Assembly: GCA_036186865.1 (NCBI GenBank)
Contig: AP025043.1
Location: 37,264,539-37,328,538 of the forward strand
Source of the DNA: Eustoma russellianum
Lineage: Eukaryota; Streptophyta; Magnoliopsida; Gentianales; Gentianaceae
Direction: 5' to 3'
Length of the DNA: 64,000 nt
Position numbers and translations under genes: made by a program
The notes under the pieces: generated by a model
What the model was told of the DNA's origin: nothing
Seen by the model: only the letters and a program-made list of their open reading frames with translations
Database searches by the model: none
Part shown: in pieces, positions 1-22,212 of the stretch
How positions within the stretch are numbered: the first letter of the stretch is position 1
Layout: each line of letters starts with the position of its first letter

Positions 1-1120
1 GATGATAATGAAGTGTGATGATTGAATAATAGTTCCAAGCATATGAATGTAGTTAACTAGTATGATGTTATGATGAGTTCATCATGCTTGACTATTTGTT
101 GTTGATAAAACTGACTCTTGGATAAGGTCGTTCATGATACTATTGATCATGCTTGTAAGATTCAGTTTATAGAAACAGGTTTGATGATTTGCTTGATAAA
201 AATCATCACAAGTTTGATGATTTGCTTGACAAAAATCATCCCAAGTTTGATGATTTGCTTGACAAAAATCATCCTAAGTTTGATAATTTGCTTGGTGATG
301 AATCATCTAAGTATGATGATTTATTTCACGGAAAAATTATCTTAAGTTTGGTGATTTGCTTGTTGAAACATCATCCTATTATGTTGAGTGATTTGTTAAA
401 GAAAATCACTGAAAGGATTTCTCATGAGATTGTGCACTATCATGAGCTTCCTTGGGTAAAATATAGCCAATGCAAGGTATATGAGAAAGACCCAACGTAA
501 CATCGAGAGGAATGAGACTAACTCCATTTGATGTGAACTCTCTATGACAGGAACCCAACTCACTATTAGTAGAGATCCTACAAACGGAGTTCAATGTGGT
601 AAAAACACGTTGTAGAAGAGTTCTGTTAAGTACTATCATATATGTCTCTTCCTATGTTGATGTTCGAGGATAGTACTCACTACATGTTTGAGGGTGAGAT
701 GTAAATCTCTTAATGGACAATTCATAGCCATCAAAAATGGTGGTGTGTTGCAGTACACACTTGATGAATATCACCTATATAAGTGTGGAAGTGGGGCCGC
801 TTCCTATGAGAGCTTGGAAAACTCTCTAGAGCGCTTATGAATCCTGGGATTGGGTGCAGGGCCTTTAATGCACCACACCGCGAACTTGTAAGAAGTTAGA
901 TAATGGCATGTCATTTGTGCGTTCATATAAACAGTAGTGAAATATGTGGTTCAAGACGGTTGTCACCCTATTTCTGTTTATATAACTGCAAATTGTACTA
1001 CCGGACAGTTCAAGACGTTTGTCACTGCTCCGTTATGTGTCATTATCTTCGTTTGATAGTGAAAAGATTGGTTAATGTTCCTTAGTTTGAAATTATACAA
1101 GCTTGGATCATGTGGGGGAT
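1..1120 (+). mobile_element. 3' internal region of an LTR retrotransposon (5' part outside window)
   Basis: The stretch ends in a purine-rich tract (GTGGGGGAT, 1112-1120) immediately before an LTR starting TGTTGG, the usual polypurine-tract arrangement. No reverse transcriptase, integrase or gag motif is visible in these 1.1 kb, so this is either a long untranslated 3' internal region or a non-autonomous (LARD-like) element. It contains a 33-bp tandem array at about 179-365. Short open frames here (for example 903-1085) have no recognisable domain. Confidence 0.75.
179..365 (+). repeat. 33-bp tandem repeat, 5-6 diverging units
   Basis: Units resembling GTTTGATGATTTGCTTGAC followed by an AAAATCATC-type half recur every 33 bp. 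The first three are nearly identical and the later ones decay. In one frame (ATG at 189) they encode an 11-residue repeat, KFDDLLDKNHP, which stays in frame because 33 is a multiple of three. No known domain is recognised. Confidence 0.8.
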
Positions 1121-2186
1121 TGTTGGAAAAGTACTTAAAAGTACTTTAAATCTTGTGATCCAACCTTGTATAATGTTATGTAACCTTTTGATAGGAGATT
1201 GGATGAAGTTTGGAGTGTTTTATGAACAATGGAAGGAAATGGGGGTGTTCCAAACACTTTAAGCGCTTAATGTAGGCGTTCGAAGTGTTCTGGAACACTT
1301 CCAGATCACTTGAAGCGCCTCATGTGGCGTTCGAAGTGTTCGGGGATACTTCCAGAACACTTCGAACGCCTTGTAGGCGTTCAATGTCACATGAAGCGCC
1401 TAATGTGATTTTGTACAGTCGTTCAATGTCACATGAAGCGCCTAATGTCATTTTGTACAGTCGTTCGAAGTGACATTAGGAGCCTAATGGGTCGTTCGAT
1501 GTCACATGAAGCTCCTATGTCATTTTGTACAGTCGTTCGATGTCATTTTGTACAGTCGTTCGAAGTGACATTAGGCGCCTAATGGGTCGTTCGAAGTGAC
1601 ATTAGGCGCCTAATGTGACCTGACTGTTCACAAAAGTTGCATCTTCTTCTCCAAATGACATCTCCTTTCATATTGAACGTCCATAACCGATCCATGGAGG
1701 AAAATCTGCAGAAAAATGGTCTTTTGAACTTGTCTCAAAGCCTATAAATAGTAGGCTTTGCTATCTTCAATAGAGACATGAAAAACCCTTCAATTCTTGT
1801 GAAAACTCTGCAGCATTCTTCTTCTACCTTTCACTATCATTCACTTCTATTAAACAAGTTCAATACTTTCTCTCTAAGAGCAATAGAAAGGAAGTAAGCC
1901 GTTATATCCTGGGAAGCATTTGTCTTAAGACTACCTTGCTCACTGGTAGAGGCAAAATTGCTTTAAGGACAGTGACAATCTAGTCACGTCTCGGCTGTTT
2001 TGGTTTGTTGTTCTTGTTGATTTTCAATTGATTCTATATCAAATTCTCATGAAATTCATCATTTTCTAGAACCCTTTGTTACAGATTCATTTTATGTTCT
2101 CTAGCATAATAACGGTGTTCTTGGACGAATCTGTCAAACTGTTATATTCCATGTTTGATAGCCATATCGACCCATATTTTCCAACA
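1121..2186 (+). mobile_element. 3' LTR of the retrotransposon (1066 bp)
   Basis: It starts TGTTGGAAAA and ends TTTTCCAACA, giving the inverted TGTTGG...CCAACA termini of an LTR. A TATA region (TATAAATAG, about 1744-1752) lies mid-LTR. Downstream is a block (AGCCGTTATATCCTGGGAAG, near 1897) shared with the solo LTRs at 22673, 35616 and 57752, so the four are one lineage. U3 (1250-1620) holds a cluster of palindromes. The far end touches PB1-gene coding sequence, so this LTR marks an insertion into that gene. Confidence 0.88.
1250..1620. repeat. Clustered palindromic repeats in LTR U3
   Basis: Repeated units are built on the perfect palindrome CATTAGGCGCCTAATG and on TTCGAAGTG / CACTTCGAA arms, joined by short spacers (TTTTGTACAGTCGTTCGA). 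Many units can form hairpins, and the cluster sits between the LTR start and its TATA box. Confidence 0.85.
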
Positions 2187-2405
2187 GATTTTAGTCTTGC
2201 CACCGACGTAAGACAATTGATTATCGAGAGGTCGAGGGTGGATTTTTCCACCATAGCTACACAAGAATTTGACTTTAAAGGAAGAAGCGGATTGAGGATT
2301 GAGCGGATCCTCCCATGGCGGAGGATTATCGAATTCATTTTTACGAGAGCGCGGCGAGGAATCGCCGGAATCTGCGTAAGAAGGGGTGTAGGCATAGCCC
2401 TCCAT
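2187..2405 (-). pseudogene. PB1-domain (octicosapeptide/Phox/Bem1p) protein, 5' fragment cut by an LTR
   Basis: Minus-strand frame from the ATG at 2405-2403. It shows the leader motif SYADSGDSSPRSR, an NPPPWED stretch, then the PB1 domain start KVKFLCSYGGKIHPRP and DNQLSYVGGKTKI. This order is typical of plant PB1 proteins of the kind annotated at Arabidopsis At5g64430 and At5g09620 (recalled, not searched). PB1 domains mediate protein-protein interaction; the role of this clade is poorly known. About 73 codons are in frame, then identity stops exactly at the LTR edge, inside the PB1 domain. The remaining PB1 domain and C-terminus would lie left of the retrotransposon, outside the window. The fragment has no internal stop, so the insertion may be young. 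The other possibility is that a 3' half no longer exists. Confidence 0.85.
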
Positions 2406-2523
2406 GCGAGTAGAAGTATAGAGAGTGGATAATTTTGTGGAGAACTTTTGAACTCTGGTTTCCTTTTCTATGATGGCTGTGGTACGGAGGAGTAAATGTT
2501 TAAAAGATATTAAATTATCAATT

Positions 2524-2526
<3 letters not shown>

Positions 2527-2566
<40 letters not shown>
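2527..2566. repeat. (AT)n microsatellite
   Basis: About 20 uninterrupted AT dinucleotides just upstream (minus-strand sense) of the PB1 gene start. Confidence 0.95.
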
Positions 2567-2569
<3 letters not shown>

Positions 2570-2636
2570 ACTATAAACACTTGGACCAAAGGCCATACCC
2601 TACCGCTGAGTGGCCCACCGCTTAATACTCAAGAAA

Positions 2637-2850
2637 TAATGTGGATGATGTAAATTAAGAGCTCAGCGGTCTCATAAGTTTGATGGTTACTTACGCAATG
2701 ACCCACACAAGGTGCATCTCTGCAAACTAGGTCTTCGGCCTAAGAGCATTGGAACACTCACACTGTGCGTGTCCCTGTAATCGAATTTCAGACCTTTTGA
2801 AGCAAATCACAATCCGAATACTAACTGAGCTATGTTCTGAAAACAATAAC
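2637..2850 (-). mobile_element. tRNA-derived SINE (family A), minus orientation
   Basis: Read on the minus strand, it has an A-box-like segment (ATAGCTCAGTTAGTATTCGG), a decayed B box, then CACACAGTGTGAGTG, a CCGAAGACCTAG segment and ACACCTTGTGTGGGTCA. The same string of motifs recurs about twelve times in the window; the copies at 36825 and 37285 are the best preserved, with a clear GTTCGAATCC B box. The body is about 250 bp. Confidence 0.75.
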
Positions 2851-3287
2851 TATAAACACTGCTCTGCTAAAAATATTGTCTACCTAATCAAACACAATTT
2901 ATCAAATTATCAAAATATTTTATCAATTATTCTTAGATTTAGATTCTAAACCATATACCAATTATTCTTAGATTTAGATTCTAAACCATCTTGACAAATT
3001 ACTCATTAAGTAATTCAAAATTTTTGGTATTAATTTCATGTTTGACCAAATACTTGTTTGATTAAGTATAATAAAAATTTTGAAACAAGAAGTGTCACTT
3101 AGAATGGACGTACTTAAAATATGAACGTGTATTCCTATCATTTTACATCTTTTATTTGTTTATGACTTTAGTAACCCAAAAAAAAAAGACTGGAGGTTTT
3201 GTCTTATGAAACTGATATGCTCAATATGAGGTAAGTTGTTACTGATTAGAGATGAATTCCAAATTGTATTCTAATGGCTAAATGGAC

Positions 3288-3530
3288 TTAGACACTCTCT
3301 CAAAGTTAGATTAACTTTGTATTTTTGTGTTTGTCTTTGTCTTTCATTATTTGTTTGTTCATTATGTGTATATACAGGTACATATAGAGCCGAAGGTCTC
3401 GTTGGAAACGAACTCTATATACTTTGAGATGGAATTATTGTTAGACTGCCTCTCCTATTTTCTAGACCTTACCGATATTTTTTTTTGTTTTTGTTGGAAT
3501 ATGTTGTATATGCCTTGTTGTATTATTCTA
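3288..3530 (+). mobile_element. RTE-type LINE 3' tail
   Basis: Characteristic 3' UTR: CTTTGTCTTTCATTATTTG, GGTACATATAGAGCCGAAGG, GTCTCGTTGGAAACGAACTC, a CCTCTCC...CTAGACC segment and a degenerate TTGTTG terminus. It is homologous to the copy at 33945, which still encodes the RTE reverse transcriptase C-terminus. Confidence 0.8.
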
Positions 3531-4015
3531 ATGGATAAAGGAAGATTCTTAGTCGAATGTTAAGAATTTATAGCTTATAGGCAAACACACATGATTCAAG
3601 GAGTCAACCAATCGTGTGAGAAATCAAATCCTGGAAAAATGTGTAAGTCCTGCACAAACATACTCGTTCGGTACTCCCAAAAAAAAATATTATTATAGTT
3701 AATTTTTTAATATAATATAATTTATGTTATATTAAAAACTTAATGAATACAATATTTTTAAACACGGAACAGCAACATGCGTGAAGTAGATAGCGGTTGG
3801 ACCACGGCATAAAAAGTTTAAATAATGTCAATTGTTTAGGTTCTAATTGTTGGTTATTTTGGTTGCATGTGGTACATCAACCTATTCACAAAATCTTTAA
3901 AAATCTTTAGACGAGACAAATGAGACTTTTGAAGTTGAGACTCTAACTCTTGTGAAAACTTGTACCATACCCTAACTTTGAGGGCTCTCATCGTCTCAGA
4001 GGATACAAATCAAAA
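3530..4015. other. AT-rich intergenic sequence, nothing recognised
   Basis: No open frame with a recognisable domain, no TIR and no tandem repeat was seen. Confidence 0.5.
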
Positions 4016-4200
4016 GTTTAACAGCTTCTTAAGATGGAAGGTCATACACAAAGAGTCCATACAAGGTGTCAACTGCAAACTAGGCCTTTAGCTCAAACAA
4101 TATTGAAACACCTATACTGCATGTGCCTTTGGAATCGAACACTGTATCTCTTGGAGCAACTCACAACCCGAATAACAACTTAGTTATGTCATGGAGGCAA
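4015..4200 (-). mobile_element. SINE family A, degenerate minus copy
   Basis: Contains the reverse complement of the ACACCTTGTATGGACTC and CAGTATAGGTG segments of the family and a poorly kept B-box region. Confidence 0.65.
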
Positions 4201-5050
4201 CTCTTGTGAAAACTTGATTGCATAATGTCTTCTCGAATGTTTAACGTATCAATTCGTATAAAATAAAAATCAAATGGTTCAATAATTTTTTAAAATGGAC
4301 GGCCGAAATCATACGATGTTTAAGCTCAAACTCGTTGTGGTATAAAAAGATGACGATAAACTTTAAAAAATATTAATATTCAAAAGATAACTTAAATACA
4401 ATCTAACATCAAATTATTAACTGAAATAATTCTAAACAACTGTTGTGGAAACTTGTGTACGAGTTGGAAAAATGCAAATATCATAAACCCATAAAAGCAC
4501 ACGATCTAATCGATCATGTCAAATGTCAATGCATCTAGAAGATGCTACCCGTACAGATACTAATGTAGCAAAACAAAAGAATACTGCATTAAACTACCAA
4601 GCTAAGATAATACATCGAGATGAATGTACAAGAGATAGCCGGCAAAATAATGCTGCTTCGCAAGAGGAAGGGTCAAATTTGAGAGTTGCCAATGTTGATG
4701 CGCACTTAATGCACAGGTATATGAGCAATAGTTGAAAAAGGCAATGCAATCACCCGACGAAGAACCCAAGTGGAAGAATTCGTCATGTGGCTCATCACAG
4801 AACAACCTGCATTTAGAACTAATACCAACCATACAATTCCAAGTACCAAGAGCATAATGTAAATAGATTAGATGAATAAGCACCCAAGACATGCCCTTAC
4901 TACCAAATCTAAGTGAGAAGGATAGTAGACATACTATAGAAGATAAGTAATAAGGATGACTAATATTTGACATATAGCGAAGCACTATAATGTCAAAATT
5001 TAGTCATCCAAAATGAACTGTACCTAAGTGATGTCTCCTATACTAATGCA
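4200..5050. other. Unassigned; possible 3' UTR of the LINE at 5053-5940
   Basis: It follows the LINE coding remnant in minus-strand sense. An open frame at 4602-4985 (minus) shows no domain, and no poly(A) tract marks an end. Confidence 0.35.
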
Positions 5051-5052
5051 AT

Positions 5053-5940
5053 CTAATGGTGCATCAAATGCGAAAATGTCCTGTACATTACTCTATACAC
5101 ATGCGTGCAGACTCGATGAATGATGTCACTAGGTGTTTGAACAATATCCTCGAACATTTTCTTATTTCTCCATTGCCAAATAGAATAAACAATAGATGCA
5201 ACATTAGCTCCAATGGCTTTGCTTCTCAGTGTTTTCCCTCTTAATCTATATTTGGACCATGCAAGTACTCGGGTAATGGAAAGCAGGCTTTGTGGTAGTC
5301 GTAACCAATCACACACATATTTTCAACTTGTTTGGATTGCGCACAATAAAACATCATGTGACAAATAGTTTTCGGTTGTTGGTCACATAAGACACATTCC
5401 TTTTTCTGAATGAACGTGAGCTTGTCATTTGTTGCAAGTTTGCCAAGGCTGGCTAGCCAGAGGACATAAGAGTGTTTTGGGATGATGATTCTGTCCCAGA
5501 CAAATTTCGACCAGGGGACTATGCTGCCCTTGTTGCGGAAATGGTCACACGCCAAAGCGGCGCGCACAACGTTCTCTCTAACCCATGATGAAAGGAGCGC
5601 AATGGCACCATCCATGGAGCCTTCCGAGCTAAGCAATGCATTTTTGATAGTAAGCAGCTTTTTCAAAAGGGGGGAATCAGTCTTTTGAATCTGCTTTGAT
5701 CAGAGACTCTCATTAAGTTTGTACCTATGCGACATCCATTTCACCCACAAAGTGTCTTTTTTGTTGTGTATGGCTCACAGGTGCTTTGCCAATAGGGCAT
5801 TGTTCCATGCTCTTAGTTCCAAGACCCCCAAACCCCTCTCTTTTTTTGGTTTGCAGATGTTTTTCCAAGAAACCCAAGTGTTTCTGAAGTCTCTAGTGGA
5901 TTTTCCTCCCACAGGAAGTGAAGACAGATTCTGTTAACCT
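5053..5940 (-). pseudogene. L1-like LINE reverse-transcriptase C-terminal remnant (zf-RVT region)
   Basis: Minus-strand frames reading from 5940 give an NxxLLAKHLWAIH-type segment with KKDTLWVKWMSHRY. The main open piece (5666-5241) follows with IIPKHSYVLWLASLGKLAT and a cysteine/histidine cluster (CVLCDQQ...CHMMFYC), the zf-RVT domain found downstream of the reverse transcriptase in plant L1-type LINEs. A second frame (5316-5053) continues with RNKKMFED. Frames are broken by shifts and stops, so this is a dead, 5'-truncated element. No target-site duplication was found. Confidence 0.85.
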
Positions 5941-6028
5941 GATTTAGGATGGAGGCTGGGATGGGTAGGACACCCAACCCAAAAAAAAATCGACCCCTTA
6001 CACAATTAACTTGAGTAGTTCCAATTTC

Positions 6029-7689
6029 CCTACACTTGTATACGAGTTTGTTGGCTGTGTCGTTGAGCGTGACAGAGAAACAATCATAAATAAAATGTTA
6101 TTTGAAAAATACAAAAAGGTAGGATGAAGCCTGGGGGTTTTAATTTTTTTTTTAAAAAACACATATCTTTTTATTTATTTTCGTGCCCCCTCTTTCGGTG
6201 GGGAAAACCGTTTACAAATATGGGGCTCTTTTCTTTTTGATCCACAAATTTAATGGTCTACAGCTGGCTCTCTATTTTTCTGCCTTTTCTCTTTCATATT
6301 CTCAATACCTTCGTTGTTTTGTCCGTCAGAATGCATCCCCTCACATATGGTGGGGCTTCTTTTGCATTTGAGAATGCCGTGAACTTGTTGTTCATCATTC
6401 CGTGTTGTGCCAAGTTGTGTGCTGCTGAGTTGATTTCTCTGGGGCAGTGCTGTATCTTTATCCCATTTTCATCCATCAGTTTCTTTATCCGTGCTATTGT
6501 TTCTTCCAGTTGGATGTTTGCAGATCTGGGTTCTATTTTGAGATCTTCTTGTTTGTTTTGCATTTTTCTTACTATCCCTTTGCAGTCGGTTTCAATTTCT
6601 ACTTTCTGTATCTCATATCGCGTATTTCTTGCGATTATGCAGTAGTATAGTAGGGATAGCATTATGGTTTGTGCTTCTGCTATGGTTGGGTTTGTCACCG
6701 GTAGATGAAAGGAGATTGCATTCTTCATTTCTCCTTGTGAATCTCTCATTATTGCTCCCCCTGCGGCTAGATTTCTCCCTATCGCTGCATCTGTGTTTAT
6801 TTTGAGTTTCCCAGTGGGCGGTTGTTCCCATTTTAGGATTTTTGCCGCTTTGACTTGCAGTTTGGGTGTTATCCCTGCATCGATGAGTGTCTGTGAGTTG
6901 CATGCTATTTTTGTCCCATTTAATGTCATGCACCAGTCTCTGATGTCATTTCTGATTTGTTCATGTATTCCTTCGGTGTTCCATTGCTTGTCTTCATTGA
7001 TTATTTTGTTGTATTCTTTCCATATGTTCCATGCTATGATTCCCGGTGTTATTCCCTTTAGTAGCCCCTCCATATTCTGTTCTGTTCCTTGTAGCCACCA
7101 TGCCAGTAGATATTGTCTGAGTTGGTGTCTTTCAGGTATTGTCCCGTTTAGTATTCTTGAGTAGTAAGTCCATATTGATTTTGTTTCTGAACATTGTAGG
7201 AATATGTGTTGTTGTGTTTCTTCTCCTTGTTTTCAGATTGGGCATCTTGTGGGGTGTATTGTCTTGAATTTTGATATGTTGTCTGCCATTGGTAATGATT
7301 TGTTGAGTAACTTCCATAGGAAAATTTTGATGCTCCCTCTTTGCTTTTTATGCCATAGTAGTTTGTGTGATATCATCGTTGGGTTTGTTGTTCTGGTGTC
7401 TTCATACACTTCTTTGAGAGTTATTTTCTCTTTGTCTTCAGCCTGGGGGTTTTAATTGTGGCTGGAGGCGTGTGAAATTCGTGTACAGTAATGAGGTGGC
7501 GTCACACGAAAAGTTAGGAATGGTGACATAGGAAATATTACACCAATTTACCTCCATCAGAAAACACCAATAGTTACTTTCGATTATATATTTTATAAAA
7601 TTTTTTAAGATGGTAGATTTTTAGTATGAAAGTATGATTTTTTACAATTAAAAAAAAGTAGTTAAATGTCACTCGTATACAAGTGTAGG
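6029..7689. mobile_element. Short TIR DNA element split by a LINE insertion
   Basis: Perfect 19-bp terminal inverted repeats: CCTACACTTGTATACGAGT at 6029-6047 and its reverse complement at 7671-7689. Removing the LINE (6146-7439) and one copy of its target duplication leaves about 350 bp of non-coding sequence, a MITE-sized element. No clear flanking target duplication was found, so the superfamily is not assigned. Confidence 0.75.
6146..7439 (-). pseudogene. 5'-truncated LINE with zf-RVT and RNase H domains, inserted in a TIR element
   Basis: An 18-bp direct repeat AGCCTGGGGGTTTTAATT (6128-6145 and 7440-7457) flanks it. A poly(T) run next to the left copy is the minus-strand poly(A) tail, so target-primed insertion is clear. 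Coding order on the minus strand: zf-RVT region with HPTRCPI...HIFLQCSETKSIW, then a frame at 7073-6294 with LKINTDAAIGRNLAAGGAIM, IAEAQTIM, ETDCKGIV and NSAAHNLAQHG, the acidic and His positions of plant LINE RNase H (RVT_3). A stop at 7235-7233 replaces the second cysteine of the zinc knuckle (CPI-stop), so the copy is inactive. Confidence 0.92.
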
Positions 7690-7849
7690 AGATCAAACAT
7701 CGTTTTCACAATACACTAACATGGTTAATGCAAAGAGTCATGTTGATGTTTCTTACGGAAAGCGTCTCCCATAAAACAACGACGTGCCACGTTAATATGA
7801 TGGCGTAACATAACATACAAATCAAATAAGTACATGTAAGGTATAACAA

Positions 7850-8180
7850 AAGCCACGGTTTAAAACTTCAACAACAACAATCATATCCAATAATATCTCA
7901 ATAAAATCAAAAGTTGTCGCTAGGTCTGGAAAGGATAAGAAGCATACAAACAACAGATCCATCCCAATGGATAGAGAGTTTGCTTCCAGTGAAACCACTG
8001 ACTCTATATTTATCTGCATATATGACACAATAATAGGAATATGCTATGCTAGTGCGCAAGTGAAGTAATTCAGTAAACACAAATAGAAAAATTTTGATAT
8101 TAAAATAATTAAAACTGTGTATATGCACAAATAATGAAAGGCAAAGACAAAAGCAAAAAAATGTAAATCCAACCTAAAAT
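7850..8180 (-). mobile_element. RTE-type LINE 3' tail, minus orientation
   Basis: Reverse complement of the 3288 family: AACAACAACAATCATATCC at the left is the inverted TTG-rich terminus, then the CTAGGTCTGGAAAGG segment, the GTTTGCTTCCAGTGAAACC segment, and TGTATATGCACAAATAATG. Confidence 0.85.
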
Positions 8181-8945
8181 GTAGAGAATATCTGTTTCAA
8201 ACTTTAACAGTAACCTAAAATAGCTAAAAATTTACTTGTATTAAACCTTACATGATTTATTTTAAAAGACGCTTCCTTTAAACATAAAAATAATAATCGG
8301 AGTAATGGACACCATAATCGGTATATGTTTTTTTTGGTAAATGTATCATTGTTTGATAAAAAAGAAAGAAAGAATACTAGCCCTTAGTTGATCATAGAGA
8401 TGAAATCAAAATGATATCTAAAGTTAAAAGAGGTCTCAAATATTTATCTTCTACATCTATAAAGTTATTCTAATTTAATCCAACCAAATACATTCAATAG
8501 AAATTGAATAAAATGATTTTAGTCCCCAATTCTCTCATTCCATAATCTCCAACCAAATGCCCCTAAATTTTATCAACAAATTACATCATATAGTAATTTA
8601 ATATAGTACTTTCTTATTATTATTATTATTATTATTATTTTTAAGTCTTCTTTTCATCTAGTTTTAACGTATAACAACAACCATATTTATTATATCAAGA
8701 ACGGTAATTTGTCAAAAATGGACGAATTGAAACAAATGAATACGAAATAAAATATCATGCCGTTGTCCTCATTATACGAGTAACGTATTTCCTGAGATTC
8801 CAAAGCTATTCTGTTCTGTCAACTCTCCAACATCCTCATTAACTCTCCTGTCGCCAGTCTCCAACCGGCGTTTTTTCTTCTCCAACTTCCCCCCTCCCGT
8901 TACATCATCACTCTACGTTACCATATTATCATCATTCACAGCTGT
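8180..8945. other. FAAH upstream region
   Basis: AT-rich sequence with an (ATT)n run near 8617-8640, turning pyrimidine-rich from about 8820 (CTCTCC, TTCTTCTCC tracts) as in plant core promoters. No repeat family was recognised. Confidence 0.5.
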
Positions 8946-8951
8946 ACGTCC

Positions 8952-8958
8952 TTATAAA
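8952..8958 (+). promoter_or_regulatory. TATA box of the FAAH gene (candidate)
   Basis: TTATAAA in a CT-rich context, about 190 bp upstream of the start codon. A likely 5' UTR intron (donor at 9029 after AAAG, acceptor ending at 9112 in AAATAG) separates it from the ATG exon. Confidence 0.55.
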
Positions 8959-9139
8959 CTCCACCGGTTTTTCGATAATCTCCAGAAGAACTTCTCCGTA
9001 GCTTGCATTTCTTTTTTTCCGTTTAAAGGTTTGTACTGCCATTCGAGTACTTTTAATTGAAGCTTATGATGAATTTCCGCTTATGATTTTGTGTTTTTTG
9101 GTGTCCAAATAGGTGGTTGGTTTAGTTCAGTGTTGTAAG

Positions 9140-21419
<12,280 letters not shown>

Positions 21420-21533
21420 ACAAGACCACAGGGGAAGTCCTCATCGGGGCTCGGAATCGAAATGTCTAAGTTTGCCTCCATGCTTGAACAGTAGTTACTT
21501 GTCAACAGCAGTCCCCGCTTCATTTATTTCAGG

Positions 21534-21539
21534 AATAAA
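21534..21539 (+). terminator. FAAH polyadenylation signal (candidate)
   Basis: AATAAA 115 bp after the FAAH stop codon, before the convergent MsrB gene. Confidence 0.5.
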
Positions 21540-21936
21540 AAGACTCTATAGGTGCATTGTCGACATGTAGCTACCTTTACTGCTTTTTCTTGAAATGGTT
21601 TTTCCACAATGAACATTTGCTTGATCTCCGTCTATCCATCTTGTTTTATTTTTTTTTAAAAAAATAGTGAATTCAACACGGGAAGAAAATTAACAAACAA
21701 AGCTCATAATCATAGAATATGTTAACGTGTGGAGCAAATAATGGCCTGTATATCTCTGCATCAGGTACCATAATTTCTTATATGAAACAGGGTCGCCACA
21801 TGATAGTAGTGAGATGAAGTGGATATGAAGTTATCTCCTCATCACTTGTTACATATCCTACTTCCCATGCTCAGATGTGTACAGGAGTTATACTCGACGA
21901 AAGGGGTTACTACAACACCTTCCAGTATCATTATTA

Positions 21937-22110
21937 ACGTCTACAACAACATTATCCATTGTCTTATAGGCTTACGTCTATGGCTGGATATAAGAGAGTC
22001 GAATATACGCAACTATATAAATGTTTTCTGATGATTCATAATGAAAATTGAGGAAATCTATGTCAATCAAATGTTTCTTCACAATATAAAAAGCGTAACT
22101 AATTATCACC
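21937..22110 (-). mobile_element. GTT-tailed repeat (family B), minus copy, between FAAH and MsrB
   Basis: ACAACAACATTATCCATTG, a TCTATGGCTGGATATAAGAG-like middle and TCTTCACAATATAAAAAGCG are shared in inverse with the better-preserved copy at 39020. It lies in the 800-bp space between the two convergent genes. Confidence 0.75.
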
Positions 22111-22212
22111 GTCTACAATGGAGACTAAAGTGGAGTTTCCAATCCTTCTGTTCGTTACAACATAAAGGAACTAACTTCACGCTTCATCAAGAAAATCCAC
22201 AAGGTAACCCAA

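Noticed and set aside
6793..7164. Plus-strand hydrophobic frame of 123 codons
   Set aside because: It is the antisense of the LINE RNase H coding region.
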